Positions 7,857-17,165 of a stretch of DNA of 64,000 bases are shown here, one piece after another (within the stretch, counting starts at the first letter, position 1; every line of letters begins with the position of its first letter). A program made the translations under genes and the position numbers. The notes under the pieces were generated by a model, which made no database searches, had not been told where the DNA came from, and was given only the letters and a program-made list of their open reading frames with translations. Source of the DNA: Catellatospora sichuanensis (lineage in GTDB: Bacteria > Actinomycetota > Actinomycetes > Mycobacteriales > Micromonosporaceae); contig NZ_VIQO01000049.1 of NCBI RefSeq assembly GCF_007483665.1, positions 1 through 64,000 on the forward strand, read 5' to 3'.

Positions 7857-8873
7857 GTGTCCCCCCTCCATACCGCGTCCCGCCCGCTCGCGCGGGTCCT
7901 GATCGTGGTGGCAGCTTTGACGGCCGGACTGCTCTGCTCGGCCCCCGCGCACGCCGAGCCGACCCCCGCCGAGATCGAGGCCCAGATCCTCACCGCGTGA
8001 AACAAGCTCGAGCCGGTGATCGAGGAGTACAACAAGGTCCACGCCGAGCTGAACAAGCTGAAGAAGAAGGCCGCCACCCTGGACGCGAAGCTCGCGCCGC
8101 TGCGGCTGACGGTCGAGGTTACCCGGGCCCGGGTCGGCGTCATCGCCTCCGAGTACTACAAAGGCGGCCGCACACAGGAGATCAACTCGCTGCTGTCCAC
8201 GGGGTCACCTCAGCGGTTCGCCCAGCAGCTGTCGATCCTGACCCAACTGGCCCACGCCAAGCAGCAGGAGATCGCCAAGACGACCGAGGTGAAGGCCGAG
8301 TTCGACGAGCAGAAAGCCGCTCTCGACCAGATCATCGCCGACCAGGCGAAGAAGGACGCCGACATGGCGGCCAAGAAGAAGACCATCGAGGCCGACATGG
8401 AACGGCTCGCGGCCCTGCGACTCAAGGCATACGGCAGCGGCGGCCCCGGCGGCTCGTTGAAGATCGGCAACCTGTGCCCGGTGCCCGCACTCGGCACGCA
8501 GGACAACACGTCCTCGAAGGGCAACACCGCGGCGCTTGCCGCGTGCAAGCAGATCAGCAAGACGTACGTTTTCGGGTCCAACGGCCCGAACACCTTCGAC
8601 TGCTCGGGCCTGACCCAGTGGGCATGGGCGAAAGCCGGCGTCGAGCTGACCCACTACACCAAGGCCCAGTGGACCGAGGGCAAGCGGGTGAGTACCCCCA
8701 TCGTCGGCGACCTGGTCTTCTTCTACCCCAACGACGGCCTGCACCATATGGGCATGTACGTCGGGAAGGTCAACGGCAGGCGGGTCATGGTCCACGCACC
8801 CCACACCGGCGACGTCGTGCGCATGCAGTACGTCGACGTCATGCCGCTGGCCGGATACGTACGTCCAAGCTGA
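7857..8873 (+). pseudogene. NlpC/P60 cell-wall hydrolase interrupted by in-frame TGA
   Basis: GTG 7857, with GGAG just upstream, opens a secreted protein: a signal peptide (VLIVVAALTAGLLCSAPAHA), then AEIEAQILTA, then TGA at 7998-8000. The same frame continues without further stops to 8873 with NKLEPVIEEYNKVHAEL, a long coiled coil, and a complete NlpC/P60 peptidase domain: NTFDCSGLTQWAW gives the catalytic Cys and HHMGMYVG the His. Relatives usually have Trp (TGG) before NKLEP, so this looks like a TGG-to-TGA change. Reinitiation at GTG 8016 would yield an unexported protein. A miscalled base is the alternative. Confidence 0.85.
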
Positions 8874-9035
8874 CCGGCGCTCGCGCGTGTACCTTCACTC
8901 ATCACGTAGGCAAATCGCCAAACCGGCCGAGCTGGTCGCGATGCTGAAGACCTCTCCGCCGGTCTTGGCGCGGCTTAGCACGTCGGGGGTTGTGGCGCAC
9001 TCAGTCTCATGCCTGCTGCGGCCGGTGGCCGGAGT

Positions 9036-9064
9036 GGGGCAACGACGTTTCCGGTCGTTGCCCC
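9036..9064. terminator. Bidirectional terminator hairpin
   Basis: GGGGCAACGAC (9036-9046) pairs exactly with GTCGTTGCCCC (9054-9064). It lies between the convergent 3' ends of the NlpC/P60 gene and the membrane protein ending at 9128. Confidence 0.7.
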
Positions 9065-9127
9065 GCCCGACTGCCCGGCACGCTGCCTGCCGACCCCACG
9101 GTGCCTTGAACTTGCCCCGCGTCTGCG

Positions 9128-9595
9128 CTACCGCACGCTGGGCTGCTCGTCCAGCAACGACCTGAACAGCTGCGACGCGAGGCGCCATCCGTAGTACGTC
9201 GTGAACGCGCTGGCCACAGCGGTCAGCACGCCGGTGCCTTCGTAGAAGACCTGAGTCGCTTGCGGCGACCACAGCTGGTAAACGGTCGGCACCACGTCCT
9301 GGTCGCCTCCGGGCAGAAAAGTCAGGTTGGACAGGCCTGCCGCCTTGAGCACGTGGTCGAGGAATCCGTCGACGACGCCGAACCACCACACGACCAGCAT
9401 GTTGAGGAGCAGGTACCCGCCCAGCAGCCACCGGCTGGATCGCCACCGGTAGACGGCTACCAGCACCGATGGCAGCAGGCAAAGCCCGATTGCCGCCGGC
9501 AGCGCTCCCGTGCCCAACCGGAACACATGATGAACGCCGGTCGCGACCATGGCAGCGGTGACGGCGACTATAGAACGGCGAAGCGTCCTATCCAC
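9128..9595 (-). CDS. Membrane protein of unknown function
   Basis: GTG 9595 has AAAGGA six bases upstream and gives 155 residues. It has three or four hydrophobic segments: SIVAVTAAMVATGVHHVF, ALPAAIGLCLLPSVLVAVY, WLLGGYLLLNMLVVWWFGVVDG, and a weaker one near the C-terminus. I recognise no family. It is divergent from a TetR regulator 134 bases away, which makes it the probable target of that repressor. A longer upstream frame would run into the operator and the TetR gene. Confidence 0.65.
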   Translation of the reverse strand: MDRTLRRSIVAVTAAMVATGVHHVFRLGTGALPAAIGLCLLPSVLVAVYRWRSSRWLLGGYLLLNMLVVWWFGVVDGFLDHVLKAAGLSNLTFLPGGDQDVVPTVYQLWSPQATQVFYEGTGVLTAVASAFTTYYGWRLASQLFRSLLDEQPSVR

Positions 9596-9628
9596 GAAGC
9601 ATCCTTTCCGAACATGATGTCTGGAAAC

Positions 9629-9641
9629 GAACGCTACGTTC
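9629..9641. promoter_or_regulatory. Candidate TetR operator (GAACG-n3-CGTTC)
   Basis: GAACG (9629-9633) and CGTTC (9637-9641) form a short palindrome between the divergent membrane gene and the TetR gene at 9729, just upstream of the membrane gene's ribosome site. It is short, so this is tentative. Confidence 0.45.
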
Positions 9642-9728
9642 ATTAGACTCGTGGGACCAGGAACGGTTCTGCCTGGAACAGTTCGATTCGGCACAGCTGA
9701 CAGACGCTTCGTCCAGCAAAGGACTGTG

Positions 9729-10271
9729 ATGGTGGCCACAACATCCGACCGGCGTGTACGGCGCTCCCAGAACGCGCTCCAAACAGCGCTACTGAGCCTC
9801 ATGAGCGAGAGGCAGTACGACCAGATAACCGTCCAGGACGTGATAGACCGAGCCGACGTCGGCCGCTCGACTTTCTACGCCCATTACTCCAGCAAAGAGG
9901 CGCTACTCAACGCCTCACTCGGTGAACTGCGCACAGTCCTGACCAGCCCTAACGAACAGCCGCTGGGCTTCAGCCTGCCGCTGCTGCGCCACATTGAGCA
10001 GCACCGCGCCCTCGGGCAGGCACTATTCGGCTCCGCCCAGCACACCCCGGTCGCGCAGCGCATCATGTCCCTGCTCGAAGAAGCGATCAGGCAAGACCTC
10101 CTGCAAGCCCGGCTGACACAGCTGCCGCTGCCGCTCGACGGCTTCACGAAGTACGCCGCCGGCGCCTACCTGGCTATCGTGCAATGGTGGCTTCAAGCGG
10201 CAGAACCGATGCAACCGGTGGAACTGGACCGGCTGATGCGCAGGCTGATCCTTGCAGCCACCCACCCCTAA
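9729..10271 (+). CDS. TetR-family transcriptional regulator
   Basis: ATG 9729 follows AAAGGA with good spacing and gives 180 residues. The HTH is ITVQDVIDRADVGRSTFYAHY with the conserved continuation SSKEALL, as in the TetR subgroup with C-terminal domain TetR_C_33. The second half is helical and ends VELDRLMRRLILAATHP. It is divergent from a membrane protein gene and likely represses it. Codons upstream to 9651 overlap the operator region and are unlikely to be translated. Confidence 0.88.
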   Translation: MVATTSDRRVRRSQNALQTALLSLMSERQYDQITVQDVIDRADVGRSTFYAHYSSKEALLNASLGELRTVLTSPNEQPLGFSLPLLRHIEQHRALGQALFGSAQHTPVAQRIMSLLEEAIRQDLLQARLTQLPLPLDGFTKYAAGAYLAIVQWWLQAAEPMQPVELDRLMRRLILAATHP

Positions 10272-10451
10272 GCGACCGGCGGCAGTCGTCAACGCACACC
10301 CTGCCGCCTCCGATCGGTCGCATCACATGCCCACACCGACGCAACCCGCACTCGAACAGTTCATCGGTCGCCTCAAGCAACTGCGGTCCTAACAATCGGT
10401 CCGTCCCGGTCCTTAAGGCGCATCACGTCGAACACGATGGTGTAGCGAGCC

Positions 10452-11831
10452 TTACGCCGGGGCGGGCACCGGGGAAGGCGTGCTCGATGGACCTGGGCCC
10501 GCCGCGGACGGCGACTCGGCGGGCCTCGGCGACGGGGATGGCGACGGGCTGGCCGAGGGGGTCGGCGAGCTGCTCGCCGAGGGCAAGGAACTAGCCGACG
10601 GCCGCGGCGATGTGGTCTGCGTCGGCGCCGGGCCGCTGGTCTGCGTCGGGCCGGGCTGGTTCGGCGCCGGCAGCGCGTCCACCACCCGGGTGGCGAAGTC
10701 GACAGAACTCAGATTGACAGTCGAGATCCTCACCACATCGCCCGTAGTGCGTGCCTGTACCACGCGGCCGTCGCCCATATACATGGCCACATGGTGGATG
10801 GTGCGCCAATCGGCGGGATCGGTGGCGTAGAAGAGCAGGTCACCCGGCAGCAGCGCGTTCTTGCTGACCGTCTTGTGCCGGGTCCCGTAGTACTGGTCCT
10901 TGGCGACTCGGTTGAGCCTGACGCCGGACGAAAGGTACGAAGCCAGCATCAAGCCCGAGCAGTCATAGGTATTGGGGCCCTCGTCGCCCCAGCGGTAGGG
11001 CTTGCCACGCTGGCTGAGCGCGAACATGACGGCCTGGCGCGCCTTGGTATGCGCGACCAGTCCGGCGTTGCTCTTGCCGGCGTCGTAGCCACCGAGGTTC
11101 TGCTGCTCGAGCTCTCGCACGCGGTCGGCTTCGGACTGCAGCTCAGCGAGGCGCCGCTTGAGCTCTAGGAAGGCGACCTCCTTACGCTTGAACTCCGTCT
11201 CCACCGCCGCGTAGGCCGAGGAAGCCTGCTGCTCGGCCGTGATGGCGGCCGTGAGCACCGTGTACGCCTGGCGCTCCTCCTGCTGGGCGCGCGCGAGGTC
11301 GTTGAGCACGGCCTCGGTCTCCGGCGTCGCCTCGTTGCGCGGGATGAGCTGCTCGAGCTCGTTGAGCGACTCGCCCAGCCGGGGCGGTGCCTTGACCGCG
11401 GCCTGGTAGGCGGCCACCGCTGCGGCCTCGGCTGCCTTCTTGGCCTCACGCAGGGTATCGGCGGTGGCCCGCCACGCGTAGTCGGCCACGGCCTTGGCCA
11501 CGAGGGCGTTGGCGTACGTCTGATACAGCTCGCTGCGGCGCGCACCGAGCACGGACAGTTCAAGCTCGGCGGCGGTGTACTGGGCCAGCAGCACGGCCTG
11601 GGCGGTCGTCGGCTGAGTGCGGGGCTGGCTCAGCGAGCCGAGCGGCAGTGCCGGCAGCCCGTCGGGCTGGGGGCGGGAGCCCGCGTCGGGGATCGACGTG
11701 ATGTTCGAACCGACGGGCGCCTCGGCGCCGGCGGGCACAGCGATGCCACCTGCGATAAGTGCGCTCAGAACGGCGCTGCCCAGCGCAACCTGGCTCTGCC
11801 GTCGAGTCTGTCCACTTCGGCGCTTGGACAT
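10452..11831 (-). CDS. Secreted NlpC/P60 peptidoglycan hydrolase with Pro/Ser-rich tail
   Basis: This 459-residue protein has a signal peptide (VALGSAVLSALIAGGIAVPAG, cleaved near AEA), a long coiled coil at about 75-260, and an NlpC/P60 domain at 265-390. The catalytic Cys is in NTYDCSGLMLASYL and the His in IHHVAMYMGDG. A 65-residue low-complexity Pro/Ser/Thr tail probably extends into the wall. Such D,L-endopeptidases cleave muropeptide stems. The start has a strong GGGGAGG site. It is an intact counterpart of the interrupted gene at 7857, so it may compensate for it. A 200-base untranslated leader precedes it, but I could not match that leader to a known riboswitch. Confidence 0.9.
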   Translation of the reverse strand: MSKRRSGQTRRQSQVALGSAVLSALIAGGIAVPAGAEAPVGSNITSIPDAGSRPQPDGLPALPLGSLSQPRTQPTTAQAVLLAQYTAAELELSVLGARRSELYQTYANALVAKAVADYAWRATADTLREAKKAAEAAAVAAYQAAVKAPPRLGESLNELEQLIPRNEATPETEAVLNDLARAQQEERQAYTVLTAAITAEQQASSAYAAVETEFKRKEVAFLELKRRLAELQSEADRVRELEQQNLGGYDAGKSNAGLVAHTKARQAVMFALSQRGKPYRWGDEGPNTYDCSGLMLASYLSSGVRLNRVAKDQYYGTRHKTVSKNALLPGDLLFYATDPADWRTIHHVAMYMGDGRVVQARTTGDVVRISTVNLSSVDFATRVVDALPAPNQPGPTQTSGPAPTQTTSPRPSASSLPSASSSPTPSASPSPSPSPRPAESPSAAGPGPSSTPSPVPAPA

Positions 11832-12039
11832 CAGTGGCCCGCCCTCCCCTGGTTGGTCCCACGATGTTCCTACCGGAAGTCAGGATCTGTGTCGACCCTT
11901 CTGCGCCGGTGCCATCAAGCTGTACACCAGCTGTGAGGGCAGCGCCGTTGATGCCGCGGCGGCATCGCACGCACCGAGGCGTTGGTCGGGAGAGGTCCGT
12001 TGGCCAGCACTTGCCCGGCCCCGGCGATGCCCGCGCAAG

Positions 12040-12245
12040 GCCCAAACCCAGTACCTGCGCCTCCGTGTCACCGAGCTGCTCGCCGACGCCGCGAGCTCAG
12101 GGGACGTCCGCAGTGACGTTGCCTGCGGCGAAACGGGCCGGATGCCGCATCAGCGCCTGCAGGGCATGAGGCGGGCTGACGGCGAATGTCGCCGTCAGCC
12201 CGTCTCATCGCGGTCGCTCTCGCCGTGCTGCGCCCGACGGTCTGA
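12040..12245 (+). pseudogene. Decayed TetR C-terminal fragment
   Basis: The frame reads YLRLRVTELLADAASSGDVRSDV, matching the region LRALVADLIVGGVRTGDVRDDV of the TetR gene at 6998. After a frame change, RLIAVALAVLRPTV and a TGA at 12243-12245 match that protein's last residues (RLVAVTLAGLRPPA). The DNA-binding half is gone. It is a frameshifted remnant of a paralogue, downstream of and convergent with the CPD-type ATPase. Confidence 0.6.
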
Positions 12246-12251
12246 CCCGCT

Positions 12252-14777
12252 TCAGCTGGCAACCGCCGTGGTGGCAGGCGTACGTGCGGGCTGCGGCACG
12301 GGCGGGGTGTGCCGGCGCAGCAGCAGCGCGTTGAAGGTGACGATGATGGTGGAGGCGCTCATCAGCAGCGCCGCCCACTGCGGCTGCAGCAGGATCCCCA
12401 GACTCGTGTAGAACACTCCGGCTGCGACCGGAATGGCGAGGAGGTTGTAGATCGCGGCCCAGAACAGGTTCTGCTTGATCTTCTTTCGGACGGCGCGGGC
12501 GATGCTCAGGGCGTAGGCGACGTCGGCAGGGTTGTCACGGATGAGCACGACATCAGCGGTCTCCACGGCCACGTCGGTGCCCGCGCCGATCGCCATGCCG
12601 ATGTCGGCCTGCGCCAGGGCGGGGGCGTCGTTGACACCGTCGCCGACCATCGCCACCTTCGCGCCGCCCTGCTGCAGCTTGGCGATGTGGCCGGCTTTTT
12701 CTGCGGGCAGGACTTCGGCGATGACGGTGTCAATGCCCAACTGCCGGGCGACCGCCTCGGCGGTGGAGCGCTGGTCGCCGGTCAGCATGACCGTGCGCAC
12801 GCCTGCGGCGTGCAGCGCCGCGATCGCGGCCTTGGCGGAGTCGCGGATCGGGTCGGCGACCGCGACGACGCCCAGCGCACGGCCGTTGGCCGCGACGTAC
12901 ATGGCGGTCTTGCCGTCGCCGGCCAGCGCCAGCCCGGCGCCGGTCAGCCCGCTGATGTCGATGTTGTCGCGCTGCATTAGCCGGGCGTTGCCGATGAGCA
13001 CCTTGCGGCCTTCGACGGTGGCCTGGACGCCGTGGCCGGGTACCGAGTCGAAAACCTCGGGCGGGTTGACGGTGACGCCGCGCTGACGGGCGGCGTCGAC
13101 GATCGCCGCGGCAAGAGGGTGCTGGGACGGCTGGTCGGCACCGGCAGCCAGGCGCAGCAGTTCTTCATCGGTGACGCCGTCGGCGGGCACGAGGTCGGTG
13201 ACGGTGGGTTTGCCGGCGGTCAGCGTGCCGGTCTTGTCGAACACGACCGTGTCGATACCGGCGGTCATTTCGAGGGCGGTGGCGTTCTTGAACAGCACCC
13301 CGCCGCGGGCGCCCTGCCCGACGCCGACGGTGATCGCGGTCGGGGTGGCCAACGCGAGGGCATCGGGGCAGGCGATGACGATCGCCGACACCGCGGCGGT
13401 CAGCGCGAACCCGACCCCGTGTGCGCCCCACAGCATCCACGCGGCGAAGGTCAGCGCGCCCGCGGCGAGCGCGACGTAGACGAGGTACTTGCCGGCGGTG
13501 TCGGCCAGCCGCTGCGCGGGGGCCTTGGATGCTTGTGCGTTGCGGACCATCTGCACGATGCGGGCCAGTGCGGTGTCGGCGCCGACCGCGGTGGCGGTGA
13601 ACGTGAACGCGCCGGTGGTGTTGATCGTGCCGCCGACCACCGGGTCGCCCGGCCGCTTGACGACCGGCACCGGCTCGCCGGTGATCATCGACTCGTCGAC
13701 GTAGGACTCCCCGTCGGCGACGGTGCCGTCGACGGGGATCTTCGCGCCCGGCTTCACGACGATCACGTCACCGGTGACCACCCGGTCCAGGGGGATCTCG
13801 GTCTCCTGGCCGACGCGGCGCACGATCGCCGTCGGCGGTGCCAGTTGCAGTAGCGCCTCGACGGCTCGGCCGGTGGCGAAGCGTGAGCGCATCTCCAGCC
13901 AGTGCCCGAGCAGGCTCAGCGTGGTCAGCATCGCGGCGGCTTCAAAGAACACCTCATGCCCGCCGAGCAGCGTCGAGGCGACGGAGTACAGGTAGGCCAC
14001 GAGGATGCCGACGGCGATCAGGGTCATCATGGTGACCTCGCCGTGACGCAGCGAGCGGGCCGCCGAGGAGATGAACGGCCAGCCGCCCCACCACACGACG
14101 GGGGTGGCCAGGATCAGCCCGAACCAGCCCATGGAAAGCCCGAACGGCGGCTGCGACGGGAACCCGAACACCTCCCCGATCGGCGAGAACAACACGATCG
14201 GGATGGTCAGGACCGCGCTGATGACGAAGCGGCGCAGCATCGAGGCGACCATGTCCGCGCCGTGTCCGGCGTGCTCGTCGTAGCCGGCGTGCTCGTCGTG
14301 GCCAGCGTGCTCGTCGTGCTCGGCCGGGTGTGTCTGGTCGGCGGCCGGCGGGTGCTGCATCGTCGCCGTTGGCGACTGGTGGGCGTGGCCGCCGGCCGGG
14401 TCGTCGGCCGGCCGGCTGGCGGCGGTGTGGCTGGGGTGGTGGGCGTGGGCATCCGGCTCGTCGGGATGGCCGGCGGCCGGGTGCCCGGGCTGGCAGCACG
14501 AGGCCGGGCAGTCGGCGCATTCGCAGCCGTAGCCGCGCCCGCGCAGCAACGCCTGGATGCCGGGGGCGTCAATGCGTTCCGGGTCGTAGCCGATGTGCAG
14601 GACGGAGCGGGTGCGGTCGGCTACCGCGGTCGTGATGCCGGGCTGTGCGATGAGGCACCGCTCGAGGGCGGCCAGTTCGGTGGCGCAGAAGCAGAATTCC
14701 AATGCGATCTCGGCGACATGGCCGCCGTGCGCGCTGTTGTGGGCCTGGTGGCCTTGGCCGGAGTGTTGGTGTCTCAT
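12252..14777 (-). CDS. P1B-type heavy-metal ATPase with CPD motif
   Basis: This 841-residue cation pump has all P-type signatures: phosphorylation site FDKTGTLT at Asp514, TGE loop, HP motif [10 protein letters not shown] and hinge [16 protein letters not shown]. The membrane metal site reads [13 protein letters not shown] (C470-P-D472) instead of CPC or CPH. The N-terminus carries an HMA-like fold with [13 protein letters not shown], then a cysteine cluster [11 protein letters not shown] and a histidine tract with repeats of DEHAGH. This resembles CopB-type pumps, with copper export as the likely role. From memory, some actinobacterial relatives share CPD. A CsoR-type box lies just upstream. 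Confidence 0.9.
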   Translation of the reverse strand: MRHQHSGQGHQAHNSAHGGHVAEIALEFCFCATELAALERCLIAQPGITTAVADRTRSVLHIGYDPERIDAPGIQALLRGRGYGCECADCPASCCQPGHPAAGHPDEPDAHAHHPSHTAASRPADDPAGGHAHQSPTATMQHPPAADQTHPAEHDEHAGHDEHAGYDEHAGHGADMVASMLRRFVISAVLTIPIVLFSPIGEVFGFPSQPPFGLSMGWFGLILATPVVWWGGWPFISSAARSLRHGEVTMMTLIAVGILVAYLYSVASTLLGGHEVFFEAAAMLTTLSLLGHWLEMRSRFATGRAVEALLQLAPPTAIVRRVGQETEIPLDRVVTGDVIVVKPGAKIPVDGTVADGESYVDESMITGEPVPVVKRPGDPVVGGTINTTGAFTFTATAVGADTALARIVQMVRNAQASKAPAQRLADTAGKYLVYVALAAGALTFAAWMLWGAHGVGFALTAAVSAIVIACPDALALATPTAITVGVGQGARGGVLFKNATALEMTAGIDTVVFDKTGTLTAGKPTVTDLVPADGVTDEELLRLAAGADQPSQHPLAAAIVDAARQRGVTVNPPEVFDSVPGHGVQATVEGRKVLIGNARLMQRDNIDISGLTGAGLALAGDGKTAMYVAANGRALGVVAVADPIRDSAKAAIAALHAAGVRTVMLTGDQRSTAEAVARQLGIDTVIAEVLPAEKAGHIAKLQQGGAKVAMVGDGVNDAPALAQADIGMAIGAGTDVAVETADVVLIRDNPADVAYALSIARAVRKKIKQNLFWAAIYNLLAIPVAAGVFYTSLGILLQPQWAALLMSASTIIVTFNALLLRRHTPPVPQPARTPATTAVAS

Positions 14778-14816
14778 TGCGGTTCCCCAGTCCCGTCTTC
14801 GCTAGATCCACTTCCG

Positions 14817-14836
14817 AACATACCCCGTGGGGGTAA
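14817..14836 (-). promoter_or_regulatory. CsoR-type operator and -10 of the CPD ATPase
   Basis: On the minus strand the palindrome TTACCCCCACGGGGTAT runs directly into TATGTT (plus-strand AACATA at 14817-14822), a plausible -10 element. The box-TATGTT arrangement recurs before copZ (18484-18502) and the CstR gene (34804-34822). Binding would block the promoter when copper is low. Confidence 0.75.
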
Positions 14837-14937
14837 GTCGGGCGCGCGATTTGATCATTATTTGGGAAGCTTGCTGGTGGCGTTTCCGGCCTTGGCGGGC
14901 AGCGCGGTGGTGCCGGCTCCCCGCCACGGGCAAGCGG

Positions 14938-16392
14938 TCAGGCTCGTGTCCGGACCGCGAGGGCTTCCTGCTCGGCGGTCGTCTGCTCTGTTGTGGCCTG
15001 CTGTGAGGTTGGCGATGGCGTGCGGAGGGTGATGGCGGCCAGCACGGCGGCCGCGGCCGCGATGACGGCGGCGCCGGTGAACGCGGCGGAGAATCCGCCG
15101 GTCAGTGCGTCAGGGTCGCCGAGTGCGGTGGCGCCGTGGGAGGCGGCCAGGGCGGTCATCGCGGCCAGGCCGAGCGCGGAGCCGACCTGGTAGCTGGTGT
15201 TGACCAGGCCGGAGGCCAGGCCGCCGTCGGCTGGGGGTGCGGCGGAGATCGCCGTGCCCAGCGACGGGATGAACGCCAGGGCCATGCCGGTCGCGGCCAG
15301 TAGCGAGGCTGCGAGGACGTCGGCGGTGAAGCTGCCGTCGGCGCGGACCAGGGCCAGCCAGCCGATACCTGCGGCCAGGATCGCCAGCCCCGTGACGGTG
15401 GTCGCCTTCGGGCCGAACCGGGCGATGACCCGCGGCGCGAGCGTGATCATGGCGGCCATGATGAGCAGGGTCATCGGCAGCAGTGCCGCCCCGGCCGGCA
15501 GGGCGCTGTAGCCGAGGACCTGCTGCAGGTAGAGGTTGAGGAAGAACCACATCGGGATCCACGCCGCGCCCAGCAGTGCCTGGGCGAGGTTGGCCGCGGT
15601 GAGGTTCGGCGCCCGCAGCAGCGACAGGCGCAGCAGCGGCGCCCGCCGCACACCCTGGATGATCACGAAGGCGGCCAGCAGAGCGGTCGCTGCCCCGAGC
15701 ACGGCCCAGATGTGGGGGGAGGTCCAGCCGCGTTCGGGTGCGGCGACGATGCCGTACACCAATGCGGCCAGGCCGGCGGTCACGGTGAGCGCGCCGGCCC
15801 AGTCGACGCTGCCGCGGGCTCGGGTACCTGCCGGCATCAGCGCCGGGGCGGCGATGACGGCGGCGATGGCGACCGGGATGTTGAGGTAGAAGATCCACGG
15901 CCAGGACAGGTACTGGGTGATGAGGCCGCCGAGGAACACCCCAGCGGTGCCGCCGGCTGGGGCGGCCGCGCCGTACAGGGCCAGAGCGCGGGTCAGCTCG
16001 CGCGGGTTGGCGCCGAACAGCATCATCAGCAGTGTCAGCGACGACGGGGCGATCAGCGCGGCGCCGGCGCCTTGCACAGCGCGGGCGCTCAGTTCGGTCG
16101 CGACGTCTCCGGCGGCGCCGGCGGCTGCGGAGCCGGCGAGCAGGATCAGCCAGCCCGTGATGAACATGCGCCGGGCGCCGAACAGGTCCGACAGGCGCCC
16201 GCCGAGCAGCAGCAGGCCGCCGAAGGCGATCACGTAGGCGTTGAACACCCAGGACAGGTTTTCCTGGGTGAAGCCGAGCTGGTCCTGAATGTGGGGCAGG
16301 GCGACGCCGATGATCGACGTGTCCATGATGACCATGAACTGTGCGGCGGCGATGAGCGCCAGGGCCCACGAGCGCCGCGGTTGCGTTGACAT
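14938..16392 (-). CDS. MFS drug exporter of the DHA2 (14-TM) type
   Basis: ATG 16392 starts a 484-residue protein beginning MSTQPRRSWALALIAAAQF. The DHA2 hallmarks are visible: FMVIMDTSIIGVALPHIQ in TM1, WVFNAYVIAFGGLLLLGGRLSDLFG in TM2-loop2-3, and ARAVQGAGAALIAPSSL in TM4. About 14 helices follow. It should export a cationic or aromatic compound by proton antiport, and the substrate is unknown. Upstream codons to 16554 are Pro/Arg-rich and untranslated in my reading. It lies 46 bases downstream of the small HMA gene on the same strand, so it may share the CsoR-controlled promoter at 16.7 kb. Confidence 0.9.
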   Translation of the reverse strand: MSTQPRRSWALALIAAAQFMVIMDTSIIGVALPHIQDQLGFTQENLSWVFNAYVIAFGGLLLLGGRLSDLFGARRMFITGWLILLAGSAAAGAAGDVATELSARAVQGAGAALIAPSSLTLLMMLFGANPRELTRALALYGAAAPAGGTAGVFLGGLITQYLSWPWIFYLNIPVAIAAVIAAPALMPAGTRARGSVDWAGALTVTAGLAALVYGIVAAPERGWTSPHIWAVLGAATALLAAFVIIQGVRRAPLLRLSLLRAPNLTAANLAQALLGAAWIPMWFFLNLYLQQVLGYSALPAGAALLPMTLLIMAAMITLAPRVIARFGPKATTVTGLAILAAGIGWLALVRADGSFTADVLAASLLAATGMALAFIPSLGTAISAAPPADGGLASGLVNTSYQVGSALGLAAMTALAASHGATALGDPDALTGGFSAAFTGAAVIAAAAAVLAAITLRTPSPTSQQATTEQTTAEQEALAVRTRA

Positions 16393-16438
16393 GACTTCGG
16401 GTCCCTTCAAGGTTCCGGCCGCGTGGGGCCGGCGGGTT

Positions 16439-16684
16439 CTAGGGGTGTGCGGTGTAGCCGGCGGCGGTGACGGCCGCGGTGATCTCGGCCGGGCTCGCGG
16501 TGCCGGCGACGGTGAGGGTGGCGGCGGCCAGGTCGACCGTGGCGTCGGTGACACCCGGCACGGCCCGCGCCGCGGCGGTCACGCGGGCGGCACACGAGCC
16601 GCAGGTCATCCCGGACACGGTGTAGGCGCGGCCGATGGCCGAAACGGTGGTGGTCGAACAGGTGCCGTTGTCGCAGCAGCCCAT
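16439..16684 (-). CDS. HMA-domain copper chaperone with extra cysteines
   Basis: The 81-residue product opens MGCCDNGTCSTTT, an N-terminal cysteine cluster, followed by a full HMA fold with the metal loop SGMTCGSCAARV. This is the CopZ-type CxxC site that hands Cu(I) to a P1B ATPase. ATG 16684 was chosen because upstream codons overlap the operator boxes. It is divergent from csoR, with two CsoR boxes between them, so repression in low copper is expected. The extra CC...C at the N-terminus is less usual and could form a second metal site. Confidence 0.85.
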   Translation of the reverse strand: MGCCDNGTCSTTTVSAIGRAYTVSGMTCGSCAARVTAAARAVPGVTDATVDLAAATLTVAGTASPAEITAAVTAAGYTAHP

Positions 16685-16707
16685 GACAGAACCCCTCTCA
16701 GATACCC

Positions 16708-16770
16708 ATACCCGGTGGGGGTATAGCGTCTTCGGCAACGTAGCATACCCCCCGGGGGTTTCGCTATAGT
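16708..16770. promoter_or_regulatory. Twin CsoR operators and leaderless csoR promoter
   Basis: Box 1 is ATACCCGGTGGGGGTAT (16708-16724) and box 2 is ATACCCCCCGGGGGTTT (16745-16761). A TATAGT -10 element lies at 16765-16770, six bases before the csoR ATG, so the csoR mRNA is probably leaderless. The arrangement lets one repressor control both the HMA gene and its own gene. Confidence 0.85.
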
Positions 16771-16776
16771 GGTGTC

Positions 16777-17103
16777 ATGACGACGCACACCCACGCCCCG
16801 ACCACGCCCGCGACGGGCACCCCGACCCGCGGCTACACCGCGACCAAGGACCAGCTGCTCACCCGCATCCGCCGCATCGAGGGCCAGGTGCGCGGCATCG
16901 AGAAAATGGTCGAAGACGACCGCTACTGCATCGACGTGCTCACCCAGATCTCAGCGATCCAGGCTGCGCTGGACAAGGTCGGCCTGGGCCTGCTGGACGG
17001 CCACGCCCGCCACTGCATGCAGGCCGGCGCCGAGCAGGGCCGCTCCGAGGAGATGGCCACCGAGATGATGGCCGCGGTCGGGCGGTTGATGAAGCGCGGC
17101 TGA
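16777..17103 (+). CDS. csoR: CsoR copper-sensing repressor
   Basis: This 108-residue all-helical regulator shows the CsoR signature RIRRIEGQVRGIEKMVEDD. The Cu(I) ligands Cys51, His76 and Cys80 have the same spacing (25 and 4) as in characterised CsoR proteins. Apo-CsoR binds GC-rich palindromes and Cu(I) releases it. Two such palindromes sit directly upstream and others precede copper genes across 12-19 kb. The N-terminal 20 residues (THTHAPTTP...) are an unstructured His/Thr tail. It is the likely master repressor of the copper island. Confidence 0.95.
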   Translation: MTTHTHAPTTPATGTPTRGYTATKDQLLTRIRRIEGQVRGIEKMVEDDRYCIDVLTQISAIQAALDKVGLGLLDGHARHCMQAGAEQGRSEEMATEMMAAVGRLMKRG

Positions 17104-17165
17104 ACGGGTCACCGCGTCGTGTGACGGCGGATGCAGGGCTGGGCCCTGCACCCGCCGCGTTGGTG

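Noticed and set aside
7998-8000. TGA as programmed selenocysteine or Trp recoding in the NlpC/P60 gene
   Set aside because: No SECIS-like hairpin is obvious after the codon, TGA serves as a normal stop throughout the window, and a point mutation or base error is simpler.
13032-15032. Long plus-strand frames opposite the CPD ATPase
   Set aside because: They mirror the ATPase codons and have no independent motifs.
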